Positions 9,055-18,577 are shown, counted from the first letter of the stretch. The stretch is DNA of 64,000 nt from Chryseobacterium oncorhynchi (GCF_002899895.1 NZ_PPEI02000001.1:248001-312000), one strand, 5' to 3'. Notes: generated by a model from the sequence alone, not told the origin. Translations and numbers: made by a program.

Positions 9055-9741
9055 TTAAAATTCGAACGTTTCTCCCAGTTTTGGTAAAACAAGTTCTACA
9101 TTTTTATCTGCGAAATGCTTTAATGCACTTTCATGATTGATCTCAATGGCAGGGAAAGTATCAAAGTGGCATCCAATTACCTTTGGAGTTTTCAATAATT
9201 CTGCTGCTGCAAAAGATGCTTTTCTCGGACACATTGTGTAGTGGCTTCCGATAGGAAGAATAGAAAGATCGATGTTACCATACAATCTTGGGAATAATTC
9301 CATATCTACCATTACTCCTGTATCTCCAGCTAAATAAACATTCTTCCCTTCAGGAAGTCTGAAAATATACCCTACAGGAACGCCCCCATAGCTCCCATCA
9401 GGAAAAGAACTCGTGTGGTGAGCCGGAACCATGGAAATCTTAAGATCGTCGATTTTTGCCGATCCTCCTAGGTTCACATCGTCTGTATTCTTCGCTGATT
9501 TGAAATAACCACATACTTCAGGCACTCCAATGATGGTTGCCTCAGGATAATGCTGTAATACTTCCCCTACATCAGCAATATGATCACCATGTGCATGGGT
9601 CAACAGGATGTAGTCGATTTTTTGAGCGGTAATATCAAAACCTGATTCCGCTTTTTTGTAATTGTAAAAAGGGTCACTCAAAATGGTCTTGTCCTTATAG
9701 GTGAACAAGAAACAATTTTGCCCTAAGAATTGTATTTTCAT
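9055..9741 (-). CDS. Metal-dependent hydrolase, metallo-beta-lactamase fold (UPF0173-like)
   Basis: 228 residues. The MBL-fold metal motif THAHGDHIAD appears near residues 48-57, with a downstream LAGDTG ligand segment and a late CHFDTFPAIEIN histidine. The sequence resembles the UlaG/UPF0173 group of cytoplasmic hydrolases. Start chosen at the ATG at 9741 (MKIQFLGQNCFLF), where the domain begins; an in-frame ATG 51 bases further upstream would add a low-quality Lys/Phe-rich tail. Substrate unknown. It follows the SRPBCC gene on the same strand with a 136-base gap, so it may have its own promoter. Confidence 0.8.
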   Translation of the reverse strand: MKIQFLGQNCFLFTYKDKTILSDPFYNYKKAESGFDITAQKIDYILLTHAHGDHIADVGEVLQHYPEATIIGVPEVCGYFKSAKNTDDVNLGGSAKIDDLKISMVPAHHTSSFPDGSYGGVPVGYIFRLPEGKNVYLAGDTGVMVDMELFPRLYGNIDLSILPIGSHYTMCPRKASFAAAELLKTPKVIGCHFDTFPAIEINHESALKHFADKNVELVLPKLGETFEF

Positions 9742-9877
9742 TTTAAATTTAATTTTAAAATCTTTAAACACAAATGACTCAAATGGTTTCACAATGAGAT
9801 TTGTAAAAGCATTTGTGTTATTTGTGTTTTAATTGAACGCAACTGCGTTGTTTACTTTAAATATTTCCCGAAACGGA

Positions 9878-10324
9878 TTATTTCTGTGGGAATTTATCCT
9901 CAATTAAGTTGAGTTTAATTCCATGTTCCAGATAGGCTTTACAACCGTCTAAAACTGTCGTAAAACCACCTGTATTGTCATTAACCTGTCTTAAAAGATC
10001 TTCACCAGTTTGGCTGAATCCATAGCTTTTAATAACAACAAGGGTTCCTTTTTCCATTGTTTTAAACTCATAGTCCACATTTGTTGAAGGCGATCCCCAC
10101 TCTGTTCTGATTAGTTCATTTGGAATAATCTGATGCACTTTCACTTCAGATTTTACTCCATACATTTCCCATTCCCAGGTTACCGTTTTACCCTCTTCTA
10201 ATTTTCCGGTAGATTTTGTAAACCAGAAATTAGTAGTTACTTCAGGATTGATGAATGCTTCAAAAACATCTTCAATCGGTTTTCTGATAAGCATTTGCGC
10301 TTCAACATAGATTGTAGGACTCAT
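9878..10324 (-). CDS. SRPBCC (START-like, AHSA1-type) domain protein
   Basis: 148 residues with the helix-grip fold signature of the SRPBCC/AHSA1 family: an N-terminal strand with IRKPIEDVFEAFINPE, the central TVTWEWEMYG strand pair, WGSPSTNVDYEFKTME, and a long C-terminal helix (GGFTTVLDGCKAYLEHG). Such proteins bind hydrophobic ligands or act as chaperone co-factors, and the specific role here is unknown. It starts 17 bases after the menA stop on the same strand and is therefore probably co-transcribed with menA, which does not by itself imply a role in quinone synthesis. Confidence 0.75.
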   Translation of the reverse strand: MSPTIYVEAQMLIRKPIEDVFEAFINPEVTTNFWFTKSTGKLEEGKTVTWEWEMYGVKSEVKVHQIIPNELIRTEWGSPSTNVDYEFKTMEKGTLVVIKSYGFSQTGEDLLRQVNDNTGGFTTVLDGCKAYLEHGIKLNLIEDKFPQK

Positions 10325-10341
10325 GATATAATATTTTAGAT

Positions 10342-11271
10342 TTAGTTAAATAAATTAAGTCCGGCTGCTGTAAGAATTGCCATTATAAATGTCATAATTC
10401 CAACCTGCTTTAAATATTGATCTAATTCTTTCGGCTCTTTAACTGACATGATACTTCTTCTCAGTTTTGCTAATGGAAACAACAGAATCATGACGATGAA
10501 AGCATAATAGTCTTGCGCTTGTATAAATCCGTTTACCCCTAAAAAGATAAGGATCAGTACCAATGGAAGCTGTAACAGGATCATTTCATAGATCATTGCA
10601 TTTTTGAATCCTATTCTTAATGCAAAACTGTTTTTTCCTGATAGTTTATCACTTTCAATATCCCTCATATTATTAAGGTTTAAAACGGCCATACTCATCA
10701 TTCCTACTGCGGTTCCCGGTAATAGCATATCCCAGCTGAAAGTTTTTGTAAATAGGAAATAGCTACCACATACAGAAACAAGTCCAAAGAAGATAAACAC
10801 AAAGATATCTCCCAGCCCCATGTATCCGTAAGGCTTTTTCCCTACTGTATATCCAATCGCTGCCAAAATACTTGCCACTCCTAAACCTATGAAAATGTAA
10901 AATTCATTCATATAGTTTGGAATGAAAGCAACATATAATAGTGCAATGGTAGCAATGAAAGATAATGCCGAGAACAAAATCACTGCATTTTTCATTTGCT
11001 TGGCAGTAATTTTTCCTGATGCTACTGCTCTTGCTTCAGCTTCATTAATTCTTTTGGCATCGGTTCCTTTTACTCCATCACCATAATCGTTGGCATAGTT
11101 TGATAAAATTTGGTACAATAGTGTTACCAGAAGTGCCAGAGCAAAGATTTTCCAGTCCCAGATCCCTCCTTCTCTGTACAATCTCCACTTTGCAATGAAT
11201 GCTCCCATTATAATTCCGCTAAGGGAAAGCGGTAGAGTTCTTAGCCTTGCGGCTTTTATCCAATCAGTCAT
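10342..11271 (-). CDS. menA: 1,4-dihydroxy-2-naphthoate polyprenyltransferase (MenA)
   Basis: Integral membrane UbiA-family enzyme that prenylates 1,4-dihydroxy-2-naphthoate to demethylmenaquinone. 309 residues with eight or nine hydrophobic helices. The first Asp-rich motif is at residues 60-71 (ANDYGDGVKGTD) and the second is NNMRDIESDKLSGKNSFALR near residue 200; both bind Mg-prenyl diphosphate. The N-terminus WIKAARLRTLPLSLSGIIMG is characteristic of MenA. It lies about 100 bases downstream of menB, an enzyme of the same pathway, across a spacer with short repeats. Confidence 0.9.
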   Translation of the reverse strand: MTDWIKAARLRTLPLSLSGIIMGAFIAKWRLYREGGIWDWKIFALALLVTLLYQILSNYANDYGDGVKGTDAKRINEAEARAVASGKITAKQMKNAVILFSALSFIATIALLYVAFIPNYMNEFYIFIGLGVASILAAIGYTVGKKPYGYMGLGDIFVFIFFGLVSVCGSYFLFTKTFSWDMLLPGTAVGMMSMAVLNLNNMRDIESDKLSGKNSFALRIGFKNAMIYEMILLQLPLVLILIFLGVNGFIQAQDYYAFIVMILLFPLAKLRRSIMSVKEPKELDQYLKQVGIMTFIMAILTAAGLNLFN

Positions 11272-11280
11272 ATTATTTTC

Positions 11281-11359
11281 ATGTATTCATGTAAAATGTA
11301 TTCATGTAAAATGATAAAAAACGACACCTATGCCATTAATACTTTTTACATGAATACAT
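11281..11359. repeat. 15-bp tandem repeat with an inverted copy between menB and menA
   Basis: ATGTATTCATGTAAA occurs twice head-to-tail (11281-11295, 11296-11310), and its exact reverse complement lies at 11345-11359. The two arms can form a 15-bp perfect hairpin in the menB-menA spacer, with a choice of either tandem copy as partner. No T-run typical of a terminator follows. Confidence 0.8.
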
Positions 11360-11370
11360 CCTTACAATAT

Positions 11371-12207
11371 TTACGATATCCATTTATCTTCTCCGAAGTT
11401 TGGCTTTCTTTTTTCAAGGAATGCATTTCTTCCTTCTTGAGCTTCTTCTGTCATATAAGCCAAACGGGTTGCTTCTCCTGCGAAAACCTGCTGTCCTACC
11501 ATGCCATCATCGGTAAGGTTCATAGCGAACTTCAGCATTCTGATTGACATTGGAGATTTTGCTAATATTTCTTGTGCCCACTCATAGGCTGTATCTTCTA
11601 ATTCTGCGTGAGGAACTACTTTGTTTACCATTCCCATTTCAAAAGCTTCCTGAGCGGAGTAGTTTCTTCCTAAAAAGAAAATTTCACGAGCTTTCTTCTG
11701 TCCAACCATTTTAGCAAGGTAAGCAGATCCGTACCCACCGTCAAAACTTGTAACATCAGCATCTGTTTGCTTGAAAATAGCATGTTCTTTACTTGCTAAA
11801 GTAAGATCGCAAACTACATGAAGTGAGTGTCCGCCACCAACTGCCCATCCTGGAACAACTGCAATCACTACTTTAGGCATAAAGCGTATCAAACGTTGAA
11901 CTTCCAGAATATTTAAACGGTGTCTTCCATCTTCTCCTACATACCCCTGATGTCCTCTTGCCTTTTGGTCACCTCCACTACAGAAAGCCCAACCTCCATC
12001 TTTAGGACTTGGCCCTTCTCCGGAAAGTAAAACCACGCCTATTGAAGGATCTTCAGAGGCATCATAAAAAGCATCATACAATTCTGAAGTTGTTTTAGGT
12101 CTGAAAGCGTTACGTATTTCCGGTCTGTTGAAAGCAATTCTTGCTACACCATTACATTTTTTATAGGTAATATCTTCGTATTCCTTGACGGTTTTCCACT
12201 CGATCAT
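11371..12207 (-). CDS. menB: 1,4-dihydroxy-2-naphthoyl-CoA synthase (MenB)
   Basis: Crotonase-fold enzyme that closes the second ring of the naphthoquinone from o-succinylbenzoyl-CoA. 278 residues, normal length. Diagnostic segments: GGWAFCSGGDQKARG in the oxyanion region, VVIAVVPGWAVGGGHSLHVV, DADVTSFDGGYGSAYLA, and the C-terminal RKPNFGEDKWIS. ATG at 12207; a plausible -7 box (TATCTTTG on the minus strand) lies at 12225-12232. It precedes menA on the same strand. Other men genes are not in this window. Confidence 0.94.
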   Translation of the reverse strand: MIEWKTVKEYEDITYKKCNGVARIAFNRPEIRNAFRPKTTSELYDAFYDASEDPSIGVVLLSGEGPSPKDGGWAFCSGGDQKARGHQGYVGEDGRHRLNILEVQRLIRFMPKVVIAVVPGWAVGGGHSLHVVCDLTLASKEHAIFKQTDADVTSFDGGYGSAYLAKMVGQKKAREIFFLGRNYSAQEAFEMGMVNKVVPHAELEDTAYEWAQEILAKSPMSIRMLKFAMNLTDDGMVGQQVFAGEATRLAYMTEEAQEGRNAFLEKRKPNFGEDKWIS

Positions 12208-12312
12208 CTTATTAAAATTTTTCTCAAAGATACGGAATTACAGAGAATTTTTGGGGTTAAATTTATGGATCCACCTCATAAAAAATACATACAAGTTTCA
12301 TCTCTTAACACA

Positions 12313-12342
12313 AAAAACCGAAGCATTACTGCTTCGGTTTTT
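12313..12342 (-). terminator. Rho-independent terminator after the TPR protein gene
   Basis: 12-bp stem AAAAACCGAAGC/GCTTCGGTTTTT, 6-base loop, T-run on the minus strand, 24 bases past the TPR protein stop. Confidence 0.9.
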
Positions 12343-12365
12343 ATTATTATTGAGTTACAAAATGA

Positions 12366-13391
12366 TTATTTTGCTCCAGCGCTAAGCTCAGCTTCTTTAG
12401 CTTTCATTTCCTTAACTTTATCTATGTTTTTTGTTACAACATAGATTTCTTTAAGTGTAGTAACTGCATCAATGTTCTTTGGATCTACTTTATACCAGCT
12501 TTCTGCAAATGGTAAAGCTTTAGCAAATCTTTCTCTTCTTGCATCAATTAATTTGGAAGCAGCGTCCGGCTTATCTTTTCTTGTTGCATTAATCTCTGCT
12601 ACCACCTTAGGATCATCTCCAATTGTTGTATACACTATATTCTGATAAGCATTAGCAAAGTCAGGTTTAAGTTCTATTGCTTTCTTGAAAGAAGCTATAG
12701 CCTCTTCAACAGTAGCAGGAGTTTTAGCCTGCATTACTCCAAGGTTATACCAGTTTGTAGCATCGTTAGGATTCTTAGCCAATTGCTCTTTCAAACCTGC
12801 AACAAATTTGTCCATGTTTCCAGACTGAAGATATGCATTGGTTTGAGCTTCCTTCAATTTTGTATTGTTAGGGAATTTAGCTAATCCTTTTTCAATGATT
12901 ACAAGCGCTTCATTTCCTTTCTTTGCATTAATAAGCAAAGTGGTTAAAGTTTCATACAAATCTGGTTCTACACTTGGCGTCTGCTCAGTTTTGAAATCAG
13001 AATAATCTGCATTCTTCTTCATAAGATCCCAAGTAGCCTTATCTAAGTTTACTGTCTGTCCGGATTTTTTTTCTTTTGCAGTGTAAGTAGTCTCTACTCC
13101 TGTATATCCTGAGTTAATTAAATCTGTATATATTTTGATTGCTGCATCGTTGTTATTTGCCAATGCGTGGCTAAGACCTGCATAATACATATACATTTTA
13201 TTATCCTGACCGTTTGTCTTCAGTAAGTCATAGATTTCTATAAACTTAGGTGCCGCTGCTGCATAATTTTTTGCGTTGTACGCATCCATAGCAGCCTTGT
13301 TAGTAGCCTGAAGCTGGGCATTTACATCGCCCTTTTGTCCGAAAGCAAAAGCGGAGGCTACGATAGCCATACCTAAAATTAGTTTCTTCAT
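12366..13391 (-). CDS. Secreted tetratricopeptide-repeat protein
   Basis: 341 residues. An N-terminal signal peptide, MKKLILGMAIVASAFAFGQ, ends in an AFG-Q signal peptidase site. The mature protein is made of TPR-like helix pairs: AAMDAYNAKNYAAAAPKFIEI near 33-53, an AMYYAG-type pair near 68-95, NATNWYNLGVMQAK near 210-225, and AIASFKKAIELKPDFANAYQN near 230-250. It is predicted to be a periplasmic protein-protein interaction scaffold. It starts 27 bases after the gyrA stop, so read-through from gyrA is likely. No enzymatic domain is evident. Confidence 0.8.
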   Translation of the reverse strand: MKKLILGMAIVASAFAFGQKGDVNAQLQATNKAAMDAYNAKNYAAAAPKFIEIYDLLKTNGQDNKMYMYYAGLSHALANNNDAAIKIYTDLINSGYTGVETTYTAKEKKSGQTVNLDKATWDLMKKNADYSDFKTEQTPSVEPDLYETLTTLLINAKKGNEALVIIEKGLAKFPNNTKLKEAQTNAYLQSGNMDKFVAGLKEQLAKNPNDATNWYNLGVMQAKTPATVEEAIASFKKAIELKPDFANAYQNIVYTTIGDDPKVVAEINATRKDKPDAASKLIDARRERFAKALPFAESWYKVDPKNIDAVTTLKEIYVVTKNIDKVKEMKAKEAELSAGAK

Positions 13392-13418
13392 AATAACTAT
13401 TTTATATTAATTGTACAT

Positions 13419-16004
13419 TTATTCTTCAGAATCAGAATTCTCATTTCCCTCTGCTGTATTTTCGTTTTCAGCCTGAGGTAGTTCAGTGTTTTCCTCGTTA
13501 TCAGTTATTACTTCTGTTCCTTCTTCATTTTCTTCAGAATCTTCTTCTACATCTTTATCCATGGCTACTTTTGCAATGGCTGCAATTTCGTCATTTTTCT
13601 TAAGGTTGATCAGTTTTACACCTTGTGTATTTCTTCCCATTACTCTCATTTCATCCATTCCCATTCTGATGGCAACACCGGATTTATTGATGATCATCAA
13701 TCCATCTTCATCTGTTACGTTTTGAATAGCAATCAGATTTCCTGTTTTTTCAGTAATGTTTAGAGTGATTACTCCTTTTCCTCCTCTGTTCGTAATTCTG
13801 TAGTCTTCTACTGCTGTTCTCTTTCCATATCCTTTTTCAGATACAACAAGAACGGTTTCGTTTTCTACATCATTCACAACAATCATACCAATAGCCTCAT
13901 CATTATCTTCCATTGCAATACCACGAACCCCGATAGAACCTCTACCTACTTCTCTTACTTTCTCTTCAGGGAAACGGATACATTTACCATTTTTGGTAGC
14001 AATCATAATCTCGGAAGTACCATTGGTAAGATAAGCTCCTAATAATTGGTCATTATCTCTAATTTCAATTGCATTCACCCCATTTACTCTTGGTCTTGAA
14101 TAGGCTTCCAATGATGTTTTCTTGATTGTACCATTCTTGGTTACCATCACTACACTCATTTGATTTACATATTCGGAGTCCTTAAGGTTATTGGTTCTGA
14201 TATACGCCTTAATTTTATCATCCGGTTCAATGTTGATTAGGTTTTGTACTGCTCTTCCTTTGGCCGTTCTTGAACCTTCAGGGATCTCAAATACTCTTAA
14301 CCAATAACATCTTCCTTTTTCTGTAAAGAACAACATATACTGGTGGTTGGTTGCAGAAACAATGTACTCAAGGAAGTCGGAATCCCTTGTAGTTGCTGCT
14401 TTATTTCCTACACCACCTCTACTTTGAATCTTATATTCTGAAAGCGAAGTTCTCTTTACGTATCCTGCATGAGAAATGGTAAGAACCACTGCTTCGTTCG
14501 GAATGATGTCTTCGATAGACATTTCTCCTCCTGAATAATCAATTTCAGTTCTTCTTTCGTCGCCGTATTTTTCTTTGATTTCGATTAATTCATCTTTAAT
14601 GATCTGGAATCTTCTTGGTTCATTAGCCAAGATATCTTCTAAATCACCAATCTCTCTCATAATAGCATCATACTCGTCACGGATCTTATCAAGCTCCATT
14701 CCTGTCAAACGAGCTAATCTAAGATCTAGAATCGCCTGAGCCTGAATTTCTGAAAGTTCAAATGCTTCGATCAAGCCTTCTTTTGCAGCCTGAGGGTTAG
14801 CACTGTGACGGATAATAGAAATAGCTCTATCTAATGAATCCTGAGATCCAATTACTTTCATGAACCCTTCAAGGATGTGTGCTCTTTCTTTTGCTTTTTT
14901 AAGCTCATACTGGGTTCTTCTTACAATTACCTCATGTCTGTGCTCTACAAAGTGATGAATGATATCCTTTAGGTTCAACTGCTCCGGTCTTCCATGTACC
15001 AGCGCAATATTATTAACGCTGAAAGAAGTCTGAAGTGATGTATATTTATATAAAAGGTTTAGAACAACATTTGGAATGGCGTCGTTTTTCAATTCGTAAA
15101 CAACACGAAGTCCTTTTCTATCCGATTCGTCTCTGATCTCGTGGATACCAGGGATTTTCTCATCTTTAACAAGCTCGGCTGTTCTGGCAATCATTTCTGC
15201 CTTGTTTACCTGATAAGGAATTTCAGTAACGATAATTGCGTTTCTGTTTCCGATTTCATCAAAGTTAACCTTAGCTCTTAAGACTACTCTACCTCTACCG
15301 GTATGGAAAGCATCTCTTACTCCATCGTAACCATAGATAATACCTCCTGTAGGGAAATCCGGTGCTATAATGTGCTGCATTAGCTCATCAATCGTAATAT
15401 CTTTATTATCGATATAAGCACAGATTGCATCTACAGACTCTGACAGGTTGTGAGGCGCCATATTGGTTGCCATACCTACCGCAATACCAGAAGTACCGTT
15501 TACCAAAAGGTTCGGAACCTTTGTAGGCATCACTGTTGGCTCTTGCAAGCTGTCGTCAAAGTTATTCTGGAAATCAACTGTTTCTTTGTCTAAATCAGAA
15601 AGAATCTCATCTGAGATTTTTTTCAATCTTGCTTCGGTGTAACGCATTGCTGCTGGTGGGTCACCATCCATAGATCCGAAGTTACCTTGCCCGTCTACCT
15701 GAGGATAACGTAAGCTCCAGTCCTGAGCCATTCTCACCATTGCATCATATACAGAGGAGTCTCCGTGCGGGTGATATTTACCCAAAACATCCCCAACAAT
15801 TCTCGCAGATTTTAAATATTTTCTATTCGAAAAAACCCCTAGTCCATACATACCGTAAAGTACTCTTCTATGAACGGGCTTCAAGCCGTCTCTTACGTCA
15901 GGTAGCGCTCTTGAAACGATAACCGACATCGAATAATCGATATAAGACGACTTCATTTCATCAACAATGTTGATAGGAATTAGTCTTTCTCCTTCTTTTT
16001 GCAT
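13419..16004 (-). CDS. gyrA: DNA gyrase subunit A
   Basis: DNA-cleavage subunit of gyrase, acting with GyrB to supercoil DNA. 861 residues from the ATG at 16004; an in-frame TTG at 16010 is less likely as a start. Visible are [32 protein letters not shown], the catalytic Tyr in AMRYTEARL near residue 122, the quinolone region [17 protein letters not shown], six blades of the C-terminal pinwheel, GyrA-box-like QSRGGVG and NRGGKG motifs, and a long acidic Glu/Asn tail. The positions equal to E. coli Ser83 and Asp87 keep Ser and Asp, so no classic quinolone-resistance substitution is present. Confidence 0.96.
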   Translation of the reverse strand: MQKEGERLIPINIVDEMKSSYIDYSMSVIVSRALPDVRDGLKPVHRRVLYGMYGLGVFSNRKYLKSARIVGDVLGKYHPHGDSSVYDAMVRMAQDWSLRYPQVDGQGNFGSMDGDPPAAMRYTEARLKKISDEILSDLDKETVDFQNNFDDSLQEPTVMPTKVPNLLVNGTSGIAVGMATNMAPHNLSESVDAICAYIDNKDITIDELMQHIIAPDFPTGGIIYGYDGVRDAFHTGRGRVVLRAKVNFDEIGNRNAIIVTEIPYQVNKAEMIARTAELVKDEKIPGIHEIRDESDRKGLRVVYELKNDAIPNVVLNLLYKYTSLQTSFSVNNIALVHGRPEQLNLKDIIHHFVEHRHEVIVRRTQYELKKAKERAHILEGFMKVIGSQDSLDRAISIIRHSANPQAAKEGLIEAFELSEIQAQAILDLRLARLTGMELDKIRDEYDAIMREIGDLEDILANEPRRFQIIKDELIEIKEKYGDERRTEIDYSGGEMSIEDIIPNEAVVLTISHAGYVKRTSLSEYKIQSRGGVGNKAATTRDSDFLEYIVSATNHQYMLFFTEKGRCYWLRVFEIPEGSRTAKGRAVQNLINIEPDDKIKAYIRTNNLKDSEYVNQMSVVMVTKNGTIKKTSLEAYSRPRVNGVNAIEIRDNDQLLGAYLTNGTSEIMIATKNGKCIRFPEEKVREVGRGSIGVRGIAMEDNDEAIGMIVVNDVENETVLVVSEKGYGKRTAVEDYRITNRGGKGVITLNITEKTGNLIAIQNVTDEDGLMIINKSGVAIRMGMDEMRVMGRNTQGVKLINLKKNDEIAAIAKVAMDKDVEEDSEENEEGTEVITDNEENTELPQAENENTAEGNENSDSEE

Positions 16005-16152
16005 AAACAAATTTTATTATAATGATTGTCAGACCCTTAGCTGAAAGTCTGAAAATTATTCATTTTGAATTTTTATTAACGGGCTAATTTACGAAAAAAA
16101 TGCCGATTTTTGCGCTAGAATTTATCCACAAAATCTTAAAAATTCTTAAAAT

Positions 16153-16467
16153 ATGAGCCTATTAAGTATAACTTTCCACTGTACGAAAAATAATCTGGAA
16201 GAATGGGAAAATTATATTGATGATACATTGGTTTTAATGACCGAAAATCTAATGGATGTCAGCAAGTATATTCTTTCTGAAGTACACAGTGATTTTATTG
16301 ATGAGGGTAAAAATTACAACCTCCTTCTTATGTTTGATAATGATGAGCTGAGAAATGATTTTATTGAGAGTGAGCTAAAAAATATAGCTGAACATGTTGA
16401 GAATAAATTCGGGCAGGAAGTAATGATCTTCAATACTTTTTTAAATCCTAAGAAAAGCAGACTTTAA
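16153..16467 (+). CDS. DUF4286 family protein
   Basis: 104-residue cytoplasmic protein beginning MSLLSITFHCTKNNLEEWENYI. The ferredoxin-like pattern, with a strand containing a Cys/His pair, a long helix and a C-terminal GQEVMIFNTFLNPKKSRL, matches DUF4286, a small family of unknown function frequent in Bacteroidota. It is read divergently from gyrA and ends in its own terminator. No ligand or partner can be inferred. Confidence 0.7.
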   Translation: MSLLSITFHCTKNNLEEWENYIDDTLVLMTENLMDVSKYILSEVHSDFIDEGKNYNLLLMFDNDELRNDFIESELKNIAEHVENKFGQEVMIFNTFLNPKKSRL

Positions 16468-16474
16468 AATAGAG

Positions 16475-16500
16475 AACCCCTGAAATTTCAGGGGTTTTTA
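16475..16500 (+). terminator. Terminator after the DUF4286 gene
   Basis: Stem AACCCCTG/CAGGGGTT with an AAATTT loop, followed by a T-run on the plus strand, 8 bases past the stop. Confidence 0.88.
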
Positions 16501-16526
16501 TTTATATAGCAATACACTCCGTACTG

Positions 16527-16712
16527 CTAGTATCTATTTCTTTTCTTAACCTGCCCAGGTGCATAATCTTTGGCGCTACCTCCATATATTTTCTTCGCCT
16601 GTCCCGGCGGAAGTGGTTTAGATCCATTTCCACGTCCGTTATCATGAACAACACATGACGCCAACATAAATACCACAATAAGGGCTCCTGTAATTTTAAA
16701 CATACTTTTCAT
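16527..16712 (-). CDS. Small lipoprotein with PPGQAKK/APGQVKK repeats
   Basis: 61 residues. The signal MKSMFKITGALIVVFMLASC ends in a lipobox (Cys20), leaving a mature peptide of about 41 residues. It is basic and carries two related units, LPPGQAKKIYGGSAKDY and APGQVKKRNRY. Similar small flavobacterial proteins are, as I recall, often labelled quinol oxidase subunit 4, but nothing here supports such a role, and I call it a lipoprotein of unknown function. An alternative start at 16703 would shorten the signal by three residues. A -7 box (TAAGTTTG on the minus strand) lies at 16726-16733. Confidence 0.65.
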   Translation of the reverse strand: MKSMFKITGALIVVFMLASCVVHDNGRGNGSKPLPPGQAKKIYGGSAKDYAPGQVKKRNRY

Positions 16713-16843
16713 TATTTTCCTTTTTCAAACTTAGGTATGAAATAGAACAATGTTGATGCCAAATAATTTAAAGCTCAAGATTCAAGGTTAATAATCTATG
16801 GTTAAATCCTTTTAGTAGCTCACTACTTTTTATTTGTTACTGA

Positions 16844-17335
16844 TCAGATGATTTCGCTTCTCCTTTCCATCATAACAAGATCTTTCCATCCATCGTTGAG
16901 TTTTCCAATTTTTTTGCGGACACCTACTATTTTGAAACCATTTTTTTGATGAGCTTTGATTGCAATTTCATTTTCCGGAAAAATATTGGTCTGTAAAGTC
17001 CAGAATCCGTGATCCTCGCTATCCAAAATCAGCTTTTTAAGCAGAACTGAACCCAAACCCTTGCCCTGGTATTCATTATCAAAATAAATACTCACTTCTG
17101 CCACTCCTTTGAAGCATTCTCTTTTACTCACCGGTTTTAGGGCACACCATCCTACTACTTCATTGCTTTCGTTTTCAAGGACCCAACGGCAATCATTGAA
17201 ATAAGCCATACTCCAGGCTTCAACCGTAGGAACTTCTGTTTCTAAAGTGGCAATACCACCGTCTACTCCCTGCCTGAAAATTTCCAGCACCCTCGCCTCG
17301 TCATTAGGAAGCATTTCTCTTAATTCGTAATTCAT
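16844..17335 (-). CDS. GNAT-family N-acetyltransferase (phosphinothricin-acetyltransferase-like)
   Basis: 163 residues. The acetyl-CoA binding core is visible as VSIYFDNEYQGKGLGSVLLKKLI (the Q/R-x-x-G-x-G/A pattern), with a preceding strand VVGWCALKPVS and a following LQTNIFPENEIAIKAHQKNGFKIVG, characteristic of the PAT/YncA group. These acetylate small amines such as methionine sulfoximine, but the substrate here is unknown. ATG at 17335. It starts 5 bases after the DUF421 stop on the same strand, so the two are very probably co-transcribed, without an obvious common pathway. Confidence 0.82.
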   Translation of the reverse strand: MNYELREMLPNDEARVLEIFRQGVDGGIATLETEVPTVEAWSMAYFNDCRWVLENESNEVVGWCALKPVSKRECFKGVAEVSIYFDNEYQGKGLGSVLLKKLILDSEDHGFWTLQTNIFPENEIAIKAHQKNGFKIVGVRKKIGKLNDGWKDLVMMERRSEII

Positions 17336-17340
17336 TGTAT

Positions 17341-17853
17341 TTAATGGTATTTTCGTTTACTTTTTCTCTTAATTCTTGAATAATGGGTCTGCTTGCTTTT
17401 TTCGTCTTCAGAAACCACACTGATATTCCCATCTACCTCCAGAACGGATAGTTTTACATTCTTAATTTGTTCTATCCCATGCTCCCTGATTGCCTCCTCC
17501 AGTTCACCCTGTGTAATCTTTACTCTGTTCAATGCTGCCTGATCCGCGACACCATCTCTTATCAAAATCACAGGATCATCTTCCAAAAACGATTCAAAGG
17601 AACGATTGGAAAACATTAATCTTTTTAAGATAAAGTTAGCTGCAAACAAAACTAATGCCGCTACAATCCCGCCCTGCAATGAAGTATCAGGACCTACCAT
17701 AGCATTCTGTACAGCATTGGAAATAAGGAGCAGTAAAACCACATCTCCTGCATTAAGTTGCGAAAGCTGATTTTTACCAAATAAACGAATAGCAATCACC
17801 ATGAAAAGGTAAACGCAAAGGGAACGAACCGCGACATTAAGAATAGGATCCAC
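17341..17853 (-). CDS. DUF421 (YetF-like) membrane protein
   Basis: 170 residues: an N-terminal membrane part with three helices (about 8-20, 38-55, 62-78) containing RLFGKNQLSQLNAGDVVLLLL, and a C-terminal cytoplasmic YetF domain, PVILIRDGVADQAALNRVKITQGELEEAIREHGI. These features match DUF421. The start is a GTG at 17853 because no in-frame ATG is available; MDPILNVAVRSL is a plausible N-terminus. Role unknown. It is the upstream member of a two-gene unit with the GNAT enzyme. Confidence 0.78.
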   Translation of the reverse strand: MDPILNVAVRSLCVYLFMVIAIRLFGKNQLSQLNAGDVVLLLLISNAVQNAMVGPDTSLQGGIVAALVLFAANFILKRLMFSNRSFESFLEDDPVILIRDGVADQAALNRVKITQGELEEAIREHGIEQIKNVKLSVLEVDGNISVVSEDEKSKQTHYSRIKRKSKRKYH

Positions 17854-17995
17854 AATTTTTTTTATCTAATTCAAATGTATTGATTTTTTGCTATTGTATT
17901 GATGTGTTCATATAAAATGTATAATGCTTCTATATCTCATTAATAAATCCCGATTCTTGGTATAAGATTTGCCACTTATCCCAAAAAACCTGTTA

Positions 17996-18544
17996 ATGAA
18001 AAAACTACTGTTCTTATGTCTTGGTATTGTACTGTTTTTTGTTTCTTGTGAAAAAAATAAATCCCAGAGTACCCCATCCTCCAATACCGCAATTGATATC
18101 AAAGTAAAGGAGCTTTACACAAAATATGGTAAGTCTAATGAAGCTGTTTACAATCAGCCTATTCCAGACGATTTATTTTCTCAAGACCTAAAAAAGGCTT
18201 TAGAAAATGCTATCAACACCTCAAAAAATGATATTGAAAAAGTAAAAAACAGTGATCACCCTGATGAAAAACCTCTCATATTTGAAGGCGCTATTTTTTC
18301 CAGTTTATACGAGGGATATACAAGTTATAAAATTCAGTCCATTACAGTGAATGGAAAAACAGCAGATGCAATGGTTCATTTTGAATATAATATGGCTTCT
18401 CCGAAAGTATCATGGGTAGATACAGTACATCTTATTGACTCCGATAAAGGATGGAAAATAGATAACATTACTTTTGATTCCATTGGGAATTCCAAGGATC
18501 TTAAAGCAAGTCTGATTGAATTTACGAAAAGTATACATGAATAG
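17996..18544 (+). CDS. Lipoprotein, DUF3828-like
   Basis: 182 residues from the ATG at 17996. An upstream in-frame ATG at 17969 is rejected because the lipoprotein signal MKKLLFLCLGIVLFFVSC begins here. The mature part, about 150 residues, has the cystatin/NTF2-like pattern of a helix, IQSITVNGKTADAMVHFEY, and SDKGWKIDNITF, as in DUF3828 domains. It is probably membrane-anchored and periplasmic. Function unknown. It is a single-gene unit ending at its own terminator, facing the small peptide gene on the other strand. Confidence 0.72.
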   Translation: MKKLLFLCLGIVLFFVSCEKNKSQSTPSSNTAIDIKVKELYTKYGKSNEAVYNQPIPDDLFSQDLKKALENAINTSKNDIEKVKNSDHPDEKPLIFEGAIFSSLYEGYTSYKIQSITVNGKTADAMVHFEYNMASPKVSWVDTVHLIDSDKGWKIDNITFDSIGNSKDLKASLIEFTKSIHE

Positions 18545-18546
18545 AA

Positions 18547-18571
18547 AAGACCGCTTATAATAAGCGGTCTT
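18547..18571. terminator. Bidirectional terminator between the lipoprotein and the GG-leader peptide
   Basis: 11-bp stem AAGACCGCTTA/TAAGCGGTCTT with a 3-base loop. T-rich sequence follows on both strands, and the two flanking genes converge on it. Confidence 0.85.
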
Positions 18572-18577
18572 AATTTT

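Noticed and set aside
9742-9792. Extended start of the metal-dependent hydrolase
   Set aside because: The added residues are low-complexity and precede the conserved first strand, which begins at the ATG at 9741.
13419-16004. Quinolone-resistance mutation in gyrA
   Set aside because: Residues equal to E. coli Ser83 and Asp87 are unchanged ([10 protein letters not shown]).
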